In this document: one piece after another, positions 43,109 to 52,632 of the stretch | Layout of the letters: the number at the start of each line of letters is the position of its first letter | Position numbering within the stretch: position 1 is the stretch's first letter | From: Paraburkholderia xenovorans LB400 | Lineage (GTDB): Bacteria > Pseudomonadota > Gammaproteobacteria > Burkholderiales > Burkholderiaceae | Direction: 5' to 3' | DNA: 64,000 bases | NCBI RefSeq assembly: GCF_000013645.1 | Contig: NC_007951.1 | Span: 558,001 to 622,000, forward strand | Program-made: the position numbers and the translations under genes | The notes under the pieces: generated by a model | Told to the model about the DNA's origin: nothing | What the model saw: only the letters and a program-made list of their open reading frames with translations | The model's database searches: none

Positions 43109-44272
43109 TCAGGCCGTGCGCTGCGACGCTTGCATTGACGTATTGGGCTGGCGGTATAACCCGGCGATCAGATTTGCCTGAGTCACCATTCCCGCGAGCT
43201 GCCTCGTGCGGCTGTCGAGCACCGGAATGTGATGGTGTCCGAAGTCAGCGAAGAGCGGCACCAGGTCCGCGATGGGCGTGGTGGTGTCGACCGTGTGGAC
43301 GTGGGTTGTCATCAGCGTGCCGACGGTGGGCTCGTTGGCACGGCGCCGGCCGGGCAACCGGCGTAGAAGCCTGGTGAGCGCGCCCGGTTGGCGCACACCG
43401 CCGAGGTCGGCGCGCGTGACGATTCCGACTACGTGCCTTTCCTCGTTCGTGACCGGAAGTGCCTTCACGCCGTGGCGTTGCAGAATGCTCCATGCGGTTG
43501 CCGCCCGCGTGTGCGCCGACACGGTGATTACGCCACGCGACATGATGCTCGCGCAGGTGAGCTCGTCGAAGCTGCGCGCGTAGGTTTGCAACTGCAAGGC
43601 CCGCAGCAGGGATTCGAGGTCGTCAGGTGCAATGTCGAGCAATTCGCTTTGCCCTTTGAGCACGGCGTCCAGATCCGCGCGCGTGAAGCCGGGCCGCGAC
43701 CGGGCGGCTGGGTCTGACCGGCTCGTGGTTTGCCGTGCTGAATGGGGATAGCGGTGCCCGGTGAGCGCGTGATACACGATGGCGGCGCAGAGGAGCGCCG
43801 CGGACTGAAGCGCGATCGGCGCGAGCACGAAACGGTAGCCGAGCGAATGCACGGCCGGTCCGCCCAACACCGCCGTGAGCGCCACCGCTCCGGATGGCGG
43901 ATGCACGCAGCGCAGCGCGAACATGGCGCAGATCGCGGCCGCCACGGCGAGCGGCGCCGCCTGTAGCGGATCGCCGATCCAGCTCGCGCAGGCAACGCCC
44001 ACCGTCGCCGAAACGAGATTGCCGCCGATGATGGACCACGGTTGCGCAAGCGGACTCGCCGGCACCGCGAACAGCAGCACGGCCGACGCGCCCATAGGCG
44101 CGACCAGCAACGGGATATTGCCGCTCGAACCCAGCAGCAGATGCGTGATGGCCCCGGTGAACGCAATGCCGACCAATGCACCGACGCACGAACGCAAACG
44201 CTCCTTCCACGCGAGGGCGATGGGCGGCGGTGCGAGGCGGGCGAGCCAGCGAGCGACGGCGGAGCGAGGCAA
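43109..44272 (-). CDS. HPP family membrane protein with two CBS domains
   Basis: 387 aa with TTG start at 44272; the start is uncertain. Four membrane helices in the first 170 residues with the family motif CVHPPSGAVALTAVLGG. Members of this family have been linked to nitrite transport in chloroplasts and cyanobacteria; the bacterial role is less certain. C-terminal CBS pair: IMSRGVITVSAHTRAATAWSIL...VVGIVTRADL and LMTTHVHTVDTTTPIADLVPLFADFGHHHIPVLD. Divergent from the FixK-like regulator across a 351-bp gap that contains an FNR-type box. Confidence 0.88.
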   Translation of the reverse strand: MPRSAVARWLARLAPPPIALAWKERLRSCVGALVGIAFTGAITHLLLGSSGNIPLLVAPMGASAVLLFAVPASPLAQPWSIIGGNLVSATVGVACASWIGDPLQAAPLAVAAAICAMFALRCVHPPSGAVALTAVLGGPAVHSLGYRFVLAPIALQSAALLCAAIVYHALTGHRYPHSARQTTSRSDPAARSRPGFTRADLDAVLKGQSELLDIAPDDLESLLRALQLQTYARSFDELTCASIMSRGVITVSAHTRAATAWSILQRHGVKALPVTNEERHVVGIVTRADLGGVRQPGALTRLLRRLPGRRRANEPTVGTLMTTHVHTVDTTTPIADLVPLFADFGHHHIPVLDSRTRQLAGMVTQANLIAGLYRQPNTSMQASQRTA

Positions 44273-44623
44273 GATCGGGTTGAGTCGTGTGAGCGTTTGT
44301 GCGGCGGCGCGAAGGTTTCAATGGGCAGGCGCGTGGCCGCGGTCGGGTGATTATATGTGATTGTGATATAAATTGTCGCGGGTGCGCATCAGGACCTCGA
44401 GTCGCGACGTGCGCTGCCGGCCGCCATAGGCCACGCTATATGGCCTGCTTGAGGCAGATCAATGGAAGGGTTGGACCTTCCATTAGTCTTGGCATGACCA
44501 CTGAGCGCATTTGCCGGCCTGAAGGCCGCAGCGCCGCTGAATTCGCACCCGGCCTGTCCGGTTTCGTCGAACGCTTGCCGAACCGGCTTTCCCGAGAAGA
44601 TAAACCTCGAAAGAAAGAACATC
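44273..44623. other. Divergent regulatory region, HPP gene / FixK-like gene
   Basis: 351 bp. Contains the FNR-type box at 44449-44462 and several short GC dyads (GGCCxxAAGGCC). No coding frame supported. Confidence 0.6.
44449..44462. promoter_or_regulatory. FNR/FixK-type box
   Basis: TTGAGGCAGATCAA, nine of ten positions of TTGAT-N4-ATCAA. Located 162 bp before the FixK-like gene and 177 bp upstream of the HPP gene. Confidence 0.55.
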
Positions 44624-45352
44624 ATGAAGGATGACGTATCCGCACCCTCTCGCTACCGGCCTTCGATTTTCGCAGTGCCATTCCAGCGGCACGGCGACGG
44701 GACGGCGGTCGAATTGCTATCCCCGTCCGAACAGGACGCGCTGATCGCCATTTCCCGACTCGTCACGGTCCGGCGGCATACGGTGCTTTATCCGGAAGGC
44801 GGTGACGCGCGTTTCGCCTACAACATCGTTAGCGGAGTCGCGGAAACCTATCAGCTCCTTCCGAACGGAGACAAGCGGATCACCGCGTTTCTTTTTCCGC
44901 GGGATCTGATGGGACTCAGCGAAAACGGCGCCTATGTGGCGACCGCCCAGTCGCTCACGCCCCTGGTCGCGTACAGGATACCGGTCGAGGCGCTCGCGGA
45001 GATTCTCGAACGCGATCCGCGTCTGGACATCGGGCTGCTCTGCAAACTGTGCCATGAACTGCGGCGCTCGCAACATCACACGATAACGGTATCGAAAAAC
45101 GAGGCGCCAGCCAGGCTGGCCAGCTTCCTGGTCTGGATTCAGCACGCCTACCCCGAGGAGGGGCGCGCCGAGGGAGAAGTGATGTTGCCGATGTCCCGGC
45201 ACGACATTGCCGATTACCTCGGTCTGTCGGTTGAATCCGTCAGCCGCGGCCTACATGTTCTGGAGGCGCAGGACGCGGTGCGCCGCAAGGGGCCGAGGCT
45301 CGTAACGGTGCTGGACCCCGCGAAACTTCGCAGGTTGGCGGGACAGGATTGA
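44624..45352 (+). CDS. Crp/Fnr family regulator, FixK-like (no Fe-S cysteines)
   Basis: 242 aa. Cyclic-nucleotide-binding fold (HTVLYPEGGDARFAYNIVSGVAETYQL), dimer helix (LLCKLCHELRRSQHHTITVS) and C-terminal HTH (MSRHDIADYLGLSVESVSRGLHVLE). The recognition helix carries E-x-x-S-R (ESVSR), the set that reads TTGAT-N4-ATCAA in FNR. The FNR Fe-S cysteine cluster at the N-terminus is absent, as in FixK. Two matching boxes lie at 44449 and 48300. Probably part of a low-oxygen regulon. Confidence 0.9.
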   Translation: MKDDVSAPSRYRPSIFAVPFQRHGDGTAVELLSPSEQDALIAISRLVTVRRHTVLYPEGGDARFAYNIVSGVAETYQLLPNGDKRITAFLFPRDLMGLSENGAYVATAQSLTPLVAYRIPVEALAEILERDPRLDIGLLCKLCHELRRSQHHTITVSKNEAPARLASFLVWIQHAYPEEGRAEGEVMLPMSRHDIADYLGLSVESVSRGLHVLEAQDAVRRKGPRLVTVLDPAKLRRLAGQD

Positions 45353-45410
45353 GTCCGCCGTCCCCGGCCGCCGGTCGTTTCCCGACCGCAACCACGGAGC
45401 CGGCGCACTA

Positions 45411-46717
45411 TCAGAACGAAGTCGCCACCATCGCCAGCGTGATCAGCAGCATGACCGCCGTGGCGAGCCAGCCCAGTATGCGCAGGCTGCCGCCCGCCAC
45501 GAAGCGGCCCATGATATCCGTGCGCGAGGCGATCAGCATCATGACGAACATGACCGGCACGGCGACCACGCCGTTGACCACGGCACTCCAGTACAGCGCC
45601 TTGATCGGGTTGACCGACGTGAAATTCACGATCATCCCGACAAGGGTAGCAATCGCGATCGTGGCGTAAAACGCCTTTGCTTCCTGCACTTTGCGGGTGA
45701 AGCCGACCGGCCAGTCGCGTGCTTCACCAATCGCATAGGCGGCCGAGCCGGCCAGCACGGGTACGGAAAGCAATCCCGTTCCGACGATGCCGGTTGTGAA
45801 GAAAAGCGCCGCGAACGAGCCGGCTATCGGGCGCAACGCCTGGGCGGCCTGTGCCGAAGTCTGGATATCGGTAATGCCGCCGACGTTGAGCGTGGCGGCG
45901 GTGGTGGCCAGAATGGCGAGCGCCACCAGGTTCGACAATCCCATACCCACTACCGTATCGACTTCGATCCGGTGTAGCGCGGCCGGTCCTTGCTGGGGTG
46001 CGTCGAACAGGTCCTGGCGTCTCGGATGGACATTCATGTCCTCCACTTCCTGTTCGGATTGCCAGAAAAAGAGGTAGGGGCTGATGGTCGTGCCGAAGAC
46101 CGCGACGACGGCGGTCAGATAGTTCGATGTCCAGTGCAGGTGGGGACGAAAAAGTAGCGCGCGAGTTGGCCCCAGTCGATATGCACCACCGCCAGCACCG
46201 CGAAATAGGCGAACAGCGACAGCGTGAACCACTTGAGCACGGCCACATAGCGTGTGTACTGCAGCAGCAACTGCATGCTCACGCAGATCGTCGAGAACAG
46301 CAGCACATACAGCCACTTTGGGCCCGGCAGCAAAAGCGCCATTGCATCGGCCATCGCACCCAGGTCGGCGCCCAGATTGATGATGTTGGCGATGAGCAGG
46401 AGCACTACAACCCATTGCAGCAGCCAGCCCGGATAGTGCCGCCGCAGGACGCCGGCAATGCCGTGCCCCGTGGTGCGCCCAATTCGCGCGCTGATGATCT
46501 GGATCGCCACCATGAGCGGGTAGCTGAACAGCAGCGTCCACGAAAGACCGTAGCCGAACCCGGCGCCGACCTGGCTGTAAGTGGCGATGCCGCTTGGATC
46601 GTCGTCCGAGGCGCCGGCGATGAGACCGGGTCCCAGCACGCCGAAAAGCCGTGGTTTGGACGGACCGATTACCGGGTCGGGCCCTTCGGGATCGTATTCT
46701 TCAGGAGCGCGTTCCAT
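45411..46717 (-). pseudogene. Nramp family divalent metal (Mn2+/Fe2+) transporter, frameshifted
   Basis: Two overlapping frames together make one ~435-aa Nramp. The first (from ATG 46717) gives MERAPEEYDPEGPDPVIGPS, LGPGLIAGASDDDPSGIATYSQVGAGFGYG (the DPG-like metal site, here DDDPSG) and seven helices, then breaks at FFVPTCTGHRTI-stop. The second continues LHWTSNYLTAVVAVFGTTISPYLFFWQ to the end at 45411. Restoring one C near 46138-46145 (CCCCACC to CCCCACCC) would give FVPTLHWTS, as in intact relatives. It is either a recent pseudogene or a sequencing error. All other regions look intact. Confidence 0.85.
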
Positions 46718-47010
46718 GATGGCTTTATTGGATCATCCGGCGGAATTGAACAAGTCACCTGCGAGCACCACGGCGATCCGACCGGCGACGCGATCGTAGC
46801 GAGAATGCTGGGCAGACGTATACATACGGATGTCATCAGGCAGTGTGTCGAAATGATCGATGCCGGACGCGGCACGCACTTTCACCACGCCGGCCATCAT
46901 GGCATAGATACGGATGGGATAGGCGGCGCCGTCGCATGGGATCGGCATTCTGTCCGCCTGAATTTGCCAGGATTCGGACGCCGTTCTTTTCTGAGAGGCG
47001 GAATGCGGAA
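46718..47010. other. Gap between histidine kinase and Nramp genes
   Basis: 293 bp. A minus-strand frame of up to 71 codons (46733-46948; MMAGVVKVRAASGIDHFDTL...) ends just before the Nramp start but has no recognised family and no good ribosome site. It may be a small gene or leader. I do not support it as a CDS. Confidence 0.3.
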
Positions 47011-48141
47011 TTACGCGGCTCCTTCCGGGCTCGAGGGCTTTCGCTCGACGGCGTCCAGTGGAAAGATGAGGGTAAGACGAAAACCGCGGCCGGGCGCGCT
47101 GTCGATCGACATCGTGCCATTCAGGTGATGAACTCGCTCACGCATGCCCAGCAGGCCGAAAGAGGTCGGGCGCGAAGGCGCCGCCGGCGTCATTCCCTGC
47201 CCGTCGTCCGTAACGCGCAATACACAGGTGCGGCCGTCGCGCGCCAGATCGATCGTCACCCGGTCGGCGTGCGCATGCCGGGCCACGTTGGTCAGTGCTT
47301 CCTGCACGATATGGAACAGGCCTTCGTCAGCCGCTTCGCTCAGCTTCATGTCATCGGCCTCGATCCGTGCCTCGACGGCAATGTCGTACCGCTGCATGAA
47401 ATCGTCGATGAGCCATTCGAGTGTCGGGATGAGCCCCAGCGTCTCCAGCATGACGGGACGCAATCCGGCTGCGATTCGCCGTAGCGAGGCGACCGTCGCG
47501 TCGATCAGTTGATGCATGTCCGCAATGTGAGGCGCGGTGCGTGCGGCGCCTGCCTCCTGGTCGCGAACGATGCTGTCGAGACCCGCAAGCGCCATCTTGA
47601 GCGCGGTGAGTTGCTGGCCTATGTCATCGTGAAGTTCGCGGGCGATGCGGATCTGCTCTTCCTCGCGAGCGGCCTGAATGTGCGCGGCTAACGCTCTGAG
47701 TTGTTCGAATTCTTCCAGCCGTTTTCGTTCGGTCAGGTCCTGCGTCACCTTTGCAAAACCGCGGAGCTCGCCGGTAGGGGTGCGGACGGTTGTGATGACA
47801 ACGTTCGCCCAGAATTTCGAACCGTCCTTGCGAACGCGCCAGCCCTCGCTCACCACTCTGCCTTGCGCGACCGCTGCCGCGAGCAGAAGACCGGGCTGGC
47901 CTGCTGCAACGTCCTCGGGCGTGTAAAAGACCGAGAAGTGGCGGCCGATGATTTCATCGACCTCATACCCTTTCATCTTCCGTGCGCCGGTGTTCCAGTT
48001 CACGACGTTGCCTGATGCGTCCAGCATGAAGATTGCGTAGTCGTCGATTGCTTCGACTAGCAGGCGGAAGCTCTCCTCGGTGTGAATGGGAGCTTCGCGC
48101 ATTGTGTTACCCCGCGGTCCAGCATCTGCCTTACCCGTCAT
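47011..48141 (-). CDS. PAS-domain sensor histidine kinase (NarX/DegS-like HisKA_3 family)
   Basis: 376 aa from ATG 48141 (GGAG site). One PAS domain (about 15-135: RLLVEAIDDYAIFMLDASGNVVNWNTGARKMKGYEVDEIIGRHFSVFY ... WANVVITTVRTPTGELRGFAKVTQDLTERKR). HisKA_3 H-box is ARELHDDIGQQLTALKMAL; ATPase motifs are FHIVQEALTNVARHAHA, DDGQGM and FGLLGMRERV. No membrane segment, so it senses a cytoplasmic signal. No response-regulator gene adjoins it. A perfect FNR box lies 160 bp upstream. Confidence 0.92.
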   Translation of the reverse strand: MTGKADAGPRGNTMREAPIHTEESFRLLVEAIDDYAIFMLDASGNVVNWNTGARKMKGYEVDEIIGRHFSVFYTPEDVAAGQPGLLLAAAVAQGRVVSEGWRVRKDGSKFWANVVITTVRTPTGELRGFAKVTQDLTERKRLEEFEQLRALAAHIQAAREEEQIRIARELHDDIGQQLTALKMALAGLDSIVRDQEAGAARTAPHIADMHQLIDATVASLRRIAAGLRPVMLETLGLIPTLEWLIDDFMQRYDIAVEARIEADDMKLSEAADEGLFHIVQEALTNVARHAHADRVTIDLARDGRTCVLRVTDDGQGMTPAAPSRPTSFGLLGMRERVHHLNGTMSIDSAPGRGFRLTLIFPLDAVERKPSSPEGAA

Positions 48142-48545
48142 CGTTTTCTCCGACCCGAGAGCCCGATTGGCACGAACCGAAAAGGTTGAGCCCCCGACCT
48201 GTGGTTGAAAAGCCTGAGCTCCCGAGGCGCCTGTCTGGCATCTCATCGCTGCCAGAGCGCTCTGCCCGCCATTGTCGTCGGTTGAAACTTGGACCAACAT
48301 TGATTCAAATCAAAATTGACCTCATGGGGCAGAGGGTTGGCTGTCTGGTGGTTGCTTGCGCAACCAGTGCTCTCCAGGCCATTCAATCGTGATCCGCTCA
48401 TTCGGAATCTTAATCGTTCCGGGCGTCGTCGCGTTCGAGGGAGAAGCAGGTGCGATCCCGTGCGTTGCGGCGAAACGCTCGGCAAATCGTGGCGCGCGAT
48501 TGGATCATGCGGGTATCGTGAACACGGTGCGGCGCTGAAAAAGAA
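48142..48545. other. Region upstream of the histidine kinase, no gene
   Basis: 404 bp. Holds the FNR box at 48300-48313; otherwise nothing recognised. Confidence 0.5.
48300..48313. promoter_or_regulatory. Perfect FNR/FixK box
   Basis: TTGATTCAAATCAA, an exact TTGAT-N4-ATCAA palindrome, about 160 bp before the start of the PAS histidine kinase. Expected to bind FNR/ANR or the FixK-like protein encoded 3 kb away. Confidence 0.75.
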
Positions 48546-48546
48546 A

Positions 48547-48579
48547 AAGGGCTTGCGACGCTGACGCGTGCAAGCCCTT
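48547..48579 (-). terminator. Terminator downstream of tRNA-Lys
   Basis: On the minus strand AAGGGCTTGC ... GCAAGCCCTT followed by a T-rich run. Lies just after the tRNA 3' end. Confidence 0.7.
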
Positions 48580-48587
48580 GAATCTTT

Positions 48588-48663
48588 TGGTAGGCCGTAC
48601 GGGATTCGAACCTGTGACCAACGGATTAAAAGTCCGCTGCTCTACCAGCTGAGCTAACGACCC
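48588..48663 (-). tRNA. tRNA-Lys (anticodon TTT)
   Basis: 76 nt. Minus strand begins GGGTCGTTAGCTCAGCTGG, D-arm intact, anticodon loop CTTTTAA (TTT), variable loop GTTGG, T-loop GGTTCGAATCC, and encoded 3' CCA. Acceptor stem GGGTCGT pairs with ACGGCCT with G-U/mismatch tolerance. No integrated element at this tRNA. Confidence 0.96.
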
Positions 48664-48846
48664 AAAAGAGAAGCGAAATTATAGCGATAGCGGCAGCTTA
48701 CTGTCAACCCACCGCGACCTCGGCGCCACCGGCACTTCAGATAGTGAAAAGCCCGGGCATTGCTACCCGGGCTTTTCAGCGAGAGGCGCGCGTGGCTATG
48801 AAATCGGACACTGCGCGTTTGCTGCGAACGGCTTAACCGAGCCCTG

Positions 48847-49608
48847 TTACTTGATCTGCGAAAGCTTGCTTTGAGCCGATTGCGCGACGTCCGAGCCGCT
48901 GTACTGCGCGACGATCTGCTCCAGCGTCTTGCGGGCCGCAGCCTTCTGACCCTGCTCGAGCTGATTGTTCGCAATCGCAAGCAGCGCTTCCGGCGCACGC
49001 GGATGCTGCGGATAGTTCTTCACCACGCCTTGCCAGATCGCCGTCGAGCCCTTGTAGTCGCGCAGCGCATACAGCGCGTTGCCCAGCCAGTACTGCGCTG
49101 TCGGCTGGTAAGGGCTGTTCGGGAACCTGGAGATGAAAGTGCGGAACGACGCCGCCGCATTCTTGAAGTCGCCATTGCGGAATTGCTGCGAAGCCGCGTT
49201 GAACGACTCGGTCTCACCCGGCTGCACCTCGCCCTGGACGCCGTCCACCGTTTGCTGCTGCGGCTCGAATTTCTTCAGGCGCGTATCCAGATCGGTGTAG
49301 TAGTCCTTCTGCTGCTTTTGCAGCGTGGCGAGCTGGTTGCCCAGGTCCTCGTTCTGTCCGCGCAGCGTAGCGACCTGCTGGTTCAACTGGTCGAGACGGT
49401 TGGACTGATCGAGGATCGTGCGTTGCGCGGCCGACAACTGACCCGACAGGCTATCGGTCTTCGAGCGCAGATCGAGAATGGCCTGACGGGCCTGATCGTC
49501 GTCGAAGATGCCCGCATGCGCGGGCACGGCCGCGAAGGCCGTGCCCGCGACACAGGCCGCTGCGGCAAACCGCAGCCAGGAGAAACGATGCGTCATTCGG
49601 CTCATCAC
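48847..49608 (-). CDS. cpoB: Cell division coordinator CpoB (YbgF), Tol-Pal associated
   Basis: 253 aa. Signal peptide MMSRMTHRFSWLRFAAAACVAGTAFAAVPAHA; N-terminal coiled coil (LDLRSKTDSLSGQLSAAQRTI ... RGQNEDLGNQLATLQKQQKDYY) for trimerisation; C-terminal TPR-like repeats (FNAASQQFRNGDFKNAAASF, PTAQYWLGNALYALRDYKGS, PEALLAIANNQLEQGQKAAA). Periplasmic; links PBP1B and Tol during outer-membrane constriction. It is the last gene of the ybgC-tolQRAB-pal-cpoB run, 7 bp after pal. Confidence 0.95.
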   Translation of the reverse strand: MMSRMTHRFSWLRFAAAACVAGTAFAAVPAHAGIFDDDQARQAILDLRSKTDSLSGQLSAAQRTILDQSNRLDQLNQQVATLRGQNEDLGNQLATLQKQQKDYYTDLDTRLKKFEPQQQTVDGVQGEVQPGETESFNAASQQFRNGDFKNAAASFRTFISRFPNSPYQPTAQYWLGNALYALRDYKGSTAIWQGVVKNYPQHPRAPEALLAIANNQLEQGQKAAARKTLEQIVAQYSGSDVAQSAQSKLSQIK

Positions 49609-49615
49609 CCGTTAC

Positions 49616-50125
49616 TTACTGTTGGTACACGAGGTCGGCGCGGCGGTTTTGTGCCCACGACGATTCGTCATGACCCGTAGCTTGCGGCTTTTCCTTGCCG
49701 AGGCTCACGGCTTCCATTTGCGAGTCCGTCACGCCCATCAGCGACAGCGAACGGCGCACAGCCTCAGCACGCTTCTGGCCGAGTGCCAGGTTGTACTCGC
49801 TGGTGCCGCGTTCGTCGGTGTTGCCCTGGATCAGGACGTGGCGTTGCGGATGGCTCTTCAGGTATTGCGCGTGTTGTTGCAGCAGCGATTGATAGTCGTC
49901 TTTCACCGAGTAGCTGTCGAAGTCGAAGTAGATGCTGCGCTTGGCGAGCGGGCTATTCGGATCGTTCAGCGGGTCGACGTTGACCGTTGCGACATCGTTC
50001 GGGTTCGGCTGTGCCGAGACCGAACCACCCTTGTTAGCGTTTTCGTCGAGCTTGACGCCCGAGTGGCACGCGGCCAGCGCACCGACCATCAATACAGCAA
50101 AAGCAAAGCGAAGTTTTGACATCAT
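49616..50125 (-). CDS. pal: Peptidoglycan-associated lipoprotein Pal
   Basis: 169 aa. Lipoprotein signal MMSKLRFAFAVLMVGALAACHSG with lipobox LAAC. OmpA-like domain: SIYFDFDSYSVKDDYQSLLQQHAQYLKSHPQRHVLIQGNTDERGTSEYNLALGQKRAEAVRRSL, containing the TDERG peptidoglycan-binding residues. Outer membrane; binds TolB and peptidoglycan. Confidence 0.97.
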   Translation of the reverse strand: MMSKLRFAFAVLMVGALAACHSGVKLDENANKGGSVSAQPNPNDVATVNVDPLNDPNSPLAKRSIYFDFDSYSVKDDYQSLLQQHAQYLKSHPQRHVLIQGNTDERGTSEYNLALGQKRAEAVRRSLSLMGVTDSQMEAVSLGKEKPQATGHDESSWAQNRRADLVYQQ

Positions 50126-50157
50126 TTGGTTACTCTCCTTGTGTTATTGCATCAACG

Positions 50158-51450
50158 TTATTGCATAAACGGGCCCCAGGACGGCTCGCGTACGCTGCCA
50201 CCCTGAACGGACAGGACCTGCCGAGTGCGACCGTCGGTCGATACTGCGGCCAACACGCCACGGCCGTTCACCTGTGTGGCGTAAAGAATGTACTGACCGT
50301 TCGCCGCGAAGCTCGGCGATTCGTCATGTGTCGTGTCCGTCAGGCCTGTGGCGGTGTTACCCTGCAGGTCCTGGATATAAAGCTTGAACCCGCCGCCGAC
50401 GCGCGAGATATAAGCGAGCTGCTTGCCGTCCGGGCTCACGCGCGGGCTGGTGTTGTAGCTGCCCGTGAACGTGACGCGCTGTGCGGCGCCGGCGTTTTCG
50501 CCCTGGGCCGACATCTTGTAGATTTGCGGCTGGCCGCCACGGTCGCTGGTGAAATAGATCGACTGGCCGTCAGGCGAGAAACACGGTTCGGTGTCGATCG
50601 AGCTGCCTTGCGTGAGACGCCGCAGGCCGCTGCCGTCTGCATTGACGGCGAAAATCTGTGTGTTGCCGGTGCGCGAGAGTGCGACCGCCAGCGTGCGTCC
50701 GTCCGGCGACCAGGCCGGCGCGCTGTTGTTGCCTTTCTGGTCCGACACCACGATGCGGCGCCCCGTGGGCAGATCGTGGATATAAACGATCGGCTTCTTC
50801 TTTTCGAACGAAACGTAAGCGACCTTGGTGCCGTCAGGCGACCATGCCGGCGAGATGATCGGCTCGGGGCTCGACAGCGCGATGTGCGCGTCCTGGCCGT
50901 CCGAATCGGAGATCTGCAACTGATAACGGCCGCCCGTCTTGATGACGTACGACAGGCGCGTGGCGAACACGCCGCGGCCACCCATCAGCTTCGCGTAGAT
51001 ATAGTCCGCGACCTTGTGCGCGCTCATGCGCAAGCCGCTTTCCGGGCTCACCAGCACGAGGCCGCCGAGGCTCTCGCCCTTGACGGTGTCGTACAGCTTG
51101 AAGCGCACTTCATACTGGCCGTTCGGCAGGCGGTTCACGCTGCCCGACACGAATGCGTTGGCGCCCTTGGCCTTCCAGCTGCCGAGGTCGACGGAATCCG
51201 TTTCGGACACCGGCGTGGCGCCCGCGTCGATGTTCGTGAATTTGCCGCTGCGTTGCAGATCCTGACGCACGATCGTGCTGACCTGCTGCGGCGAGTTCGC
51301 TTCATTGGCAAAATTCGCCGTTGCGATCGGAAACTGGGTGGACCCGACGCCCGTCACGAGGACGTTGAGTTGTGCGTTGGCGGCACCGCCGACGGCGATC
51401 AGGCACGACGCTACAAGTGTCCGCAGGCCTAGCTTGGTCATCAAACTCAT
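50158..51450 (-). CDS. tolB: Tol-Pal system periplasmic protein TolB
   Basis: 430 aa from ATG 51450; a TTG 18 bp upstream is less likely. Signal peptide [27 protein letters not shown]-terminal TolB_N ([26 protein letters not shown]) then a six-bladed WD40-like propeller with repeated SPDG motifs ([56 protein letters not shown]). Binds Pal and the TolA C-terminus. Confidence 0.97.
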   Translation of the reverse strand: MSLMTKLGLRTLVASCLIAVGGAANAQLNVLVTGVGSTQFPIATANFANEANSPQQVSTIVRQDLQRSGKFTNIDAGATPVSETDSVDLGSWKAKGANAFVSGSVNRLPNGQYEVRFKLYDTVKGESLGGLVLVSPESGLRMSAHKVADYIYAKLMGGRGVFATRLSYVIKTGGRYQLQISDSDGQDAHIALSSPEPIISPAWSPDGTKVAYVSFEKKKPIVYIHDLPTGRRIVVSDQKGNNSAPAWSPDGRTLAVALSRTGNTQIFAVNADGSGLRRLTQGSSIDTEPCFSPDGQSIYFTSDRGGQPQIYKMSAQGENAGAAQRVTFTGSYNTSPRVSPDGKQLAYISRVGGGFKLYIQDLQGNTATGLTDTTHDESPSFAANGQYILYATQVNGRGVLAAVSTDGRTRQVLSVQGGSVREPSWGPFMQ

Positions 51451-51588
51451 GCTGTATGGATTCCCCAAAAACGGTTTTACTAACGCTTCAAGACAGCAGA
51501 CAGACCCGAAAAGAACTAATTCGTTCCCGAGCGCGCCCTGGTGGGCGGGGCGCCGTGTCTGCTGTCAACTGACTGTCAACTACTGGAA

Positions 51589-52632
51589 TCAACCGGCCGG
51601 GCGCAACGTAATCAGGAAGCTGGTCGGGGTCTTGCCATTGATGTCCTGAGGCATCGGATCGGTACGCTGGACGGCCCGCAGCGCCGCGTCGTCCCACGCC
51701 GGGTTGCCGCTGCTGCGCGAAATCGTTGCGCCAAGCAAGGTGCCGGTCGGCGAGCAACGCACGGAGACCACTGTCTCCAGGCCGCTCGTTTCACCGCCCC
51801 AGGTGATATTCGGGCGCACCGCACGACGCACCTTGTCGGAGTAACCCGGCGACGTCGCCGTGCCACCCGAGCCGCTGCCCGTGCCGCTCTTTCCGAGCCC
51901 ATCGCTCGTGGTCGAGCCGGTGCCGGTGGCGGCGAGACCCTGCATCTGCGCGAGCCGCGCGCGGCGCTCCGCATCCAGTTTCTTCGCTTGCGCCGCGGCG
52001 TCCGCCTGCGCCTTGGCCTTCGCGGCTTTCTGCGCGTCGGCCTTCTTCTGCGCCTCAGCCTCGGCCTGCTTCTGTTGCTGTTCCTGCTGCTGTTCTTTCA
52101 ACTGCTGCTGCTTTTGCTGCTCGGCCAATTGCTGTTGCTTCAGCTTGCTGGCCTCCTGCTGCTGTTGCTGTTGCTGTTGCTGCTGCTGTAGCTGTAGCTG
52201 TTTCTGTCTGGCCGCCGCGGCCTTCTGCGCGGCCTGGTCCGCGGCCAGTTGCTGCTGACGCTTCGCCTCGGCTTCCTGCTGGGCCTGCAGTTTCTGCTGA
52301 CGCTGCTGTTCGGCCAACTGAGCCTCGCGAGCCGCTTCCTGTTGCTGACGCTTCTTTTCCTGCAGCGCGATGTCGGCCTGTTCGTCCCGCATCGGCGGAG
52401 CAGGAGCCACCGGCACCGGTACCGGCGGCGGAACCGGGCGCGGGATCGACGTATCCGGCACTTCGGTCCACAGCTCCGCTTCCGCGCCTTCGGGCGTACT
52501 GTTTTGCCACTGAATGCCGTGATACAGGAAGAACCCGAGCAGCGCGTGCATCACGAGAGCGAACACAAAGGCTCGCCCGGTGCCGCGTTCACGCGGTGGC
52601 TGGAGCGGGTATTCGGAATTCTTGCGGATCAT
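51589..52632 (-). CDS. tolA: Cell envelope integrity protein TolA
   Basis: 347 aa. One N-terminal membrane helix (AFVFALVMHALLGFFLYHGI), a long Q/A/K-rich helical domain (about 100-230) with an uninterrupted run of 11 glutamines encoded by CAG/CAA repeats near 52150-52190, a Gly/Ser linker (GTGSGSGGTATSPGYSDKVRRAV) and a C-terminal TonB-like domain (VVSVRCSPTGTLLGATISRSSGNPAWDDAALRAV). Spans the periplasm to transmit proton-motive energy from TolQR. ATGA overlap with tolR. Confidence 0.95.
   Translation of the reverse strand: MIRKNSEYPLQPPRERGTGRAFVFALVMHALLGFFLYHGIQWQNSTPEGAEAELWTEVPDTSIPRPVPPPVPVPVAPAPPMRDEQADIALQEKKRQQQEAAREAQLAEQQRQQKLQAQQEAEAKRQQQLAADQAAQKAAAARQKQLQLQQQQQQQQQQQEASKLKQQQLAEQQKQQQLKEQQQEQQQKQAEAEAQKKADAQKAAKAKAQADAAAQAKKLDAERRARLAQMQGLAATGTGSTTSDGLGKSGTGSGSGGTATSPGYSDKVRRAVRPNITWGGETSGLETVVSVRCSPTGTLLGATISRSSGNPAWDDAALRAVQRTDPMPQDINGKTPTSFLITLRPAG

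Noticed and set aside
46733..46948. 71-codon minus-strand frame upstream of the Nramp gene as a real gene
   Set aside because: No recognised family and no ribosome site; kept only as a note on the gap.
48588..48663. tRNA-Lys as integration site for an element
   Set aside because: The flanks are normal chromosome, with no integrase or repeated tRNA 3' end nearby.
52150..52200. CTG-type trinucleotide run as an unstable repeat locus
   Set aside because: It encodes the glutamine-rich helical stretch of TolA and is interrupted by CTT/TAG-type codons; ordinary for tolA.
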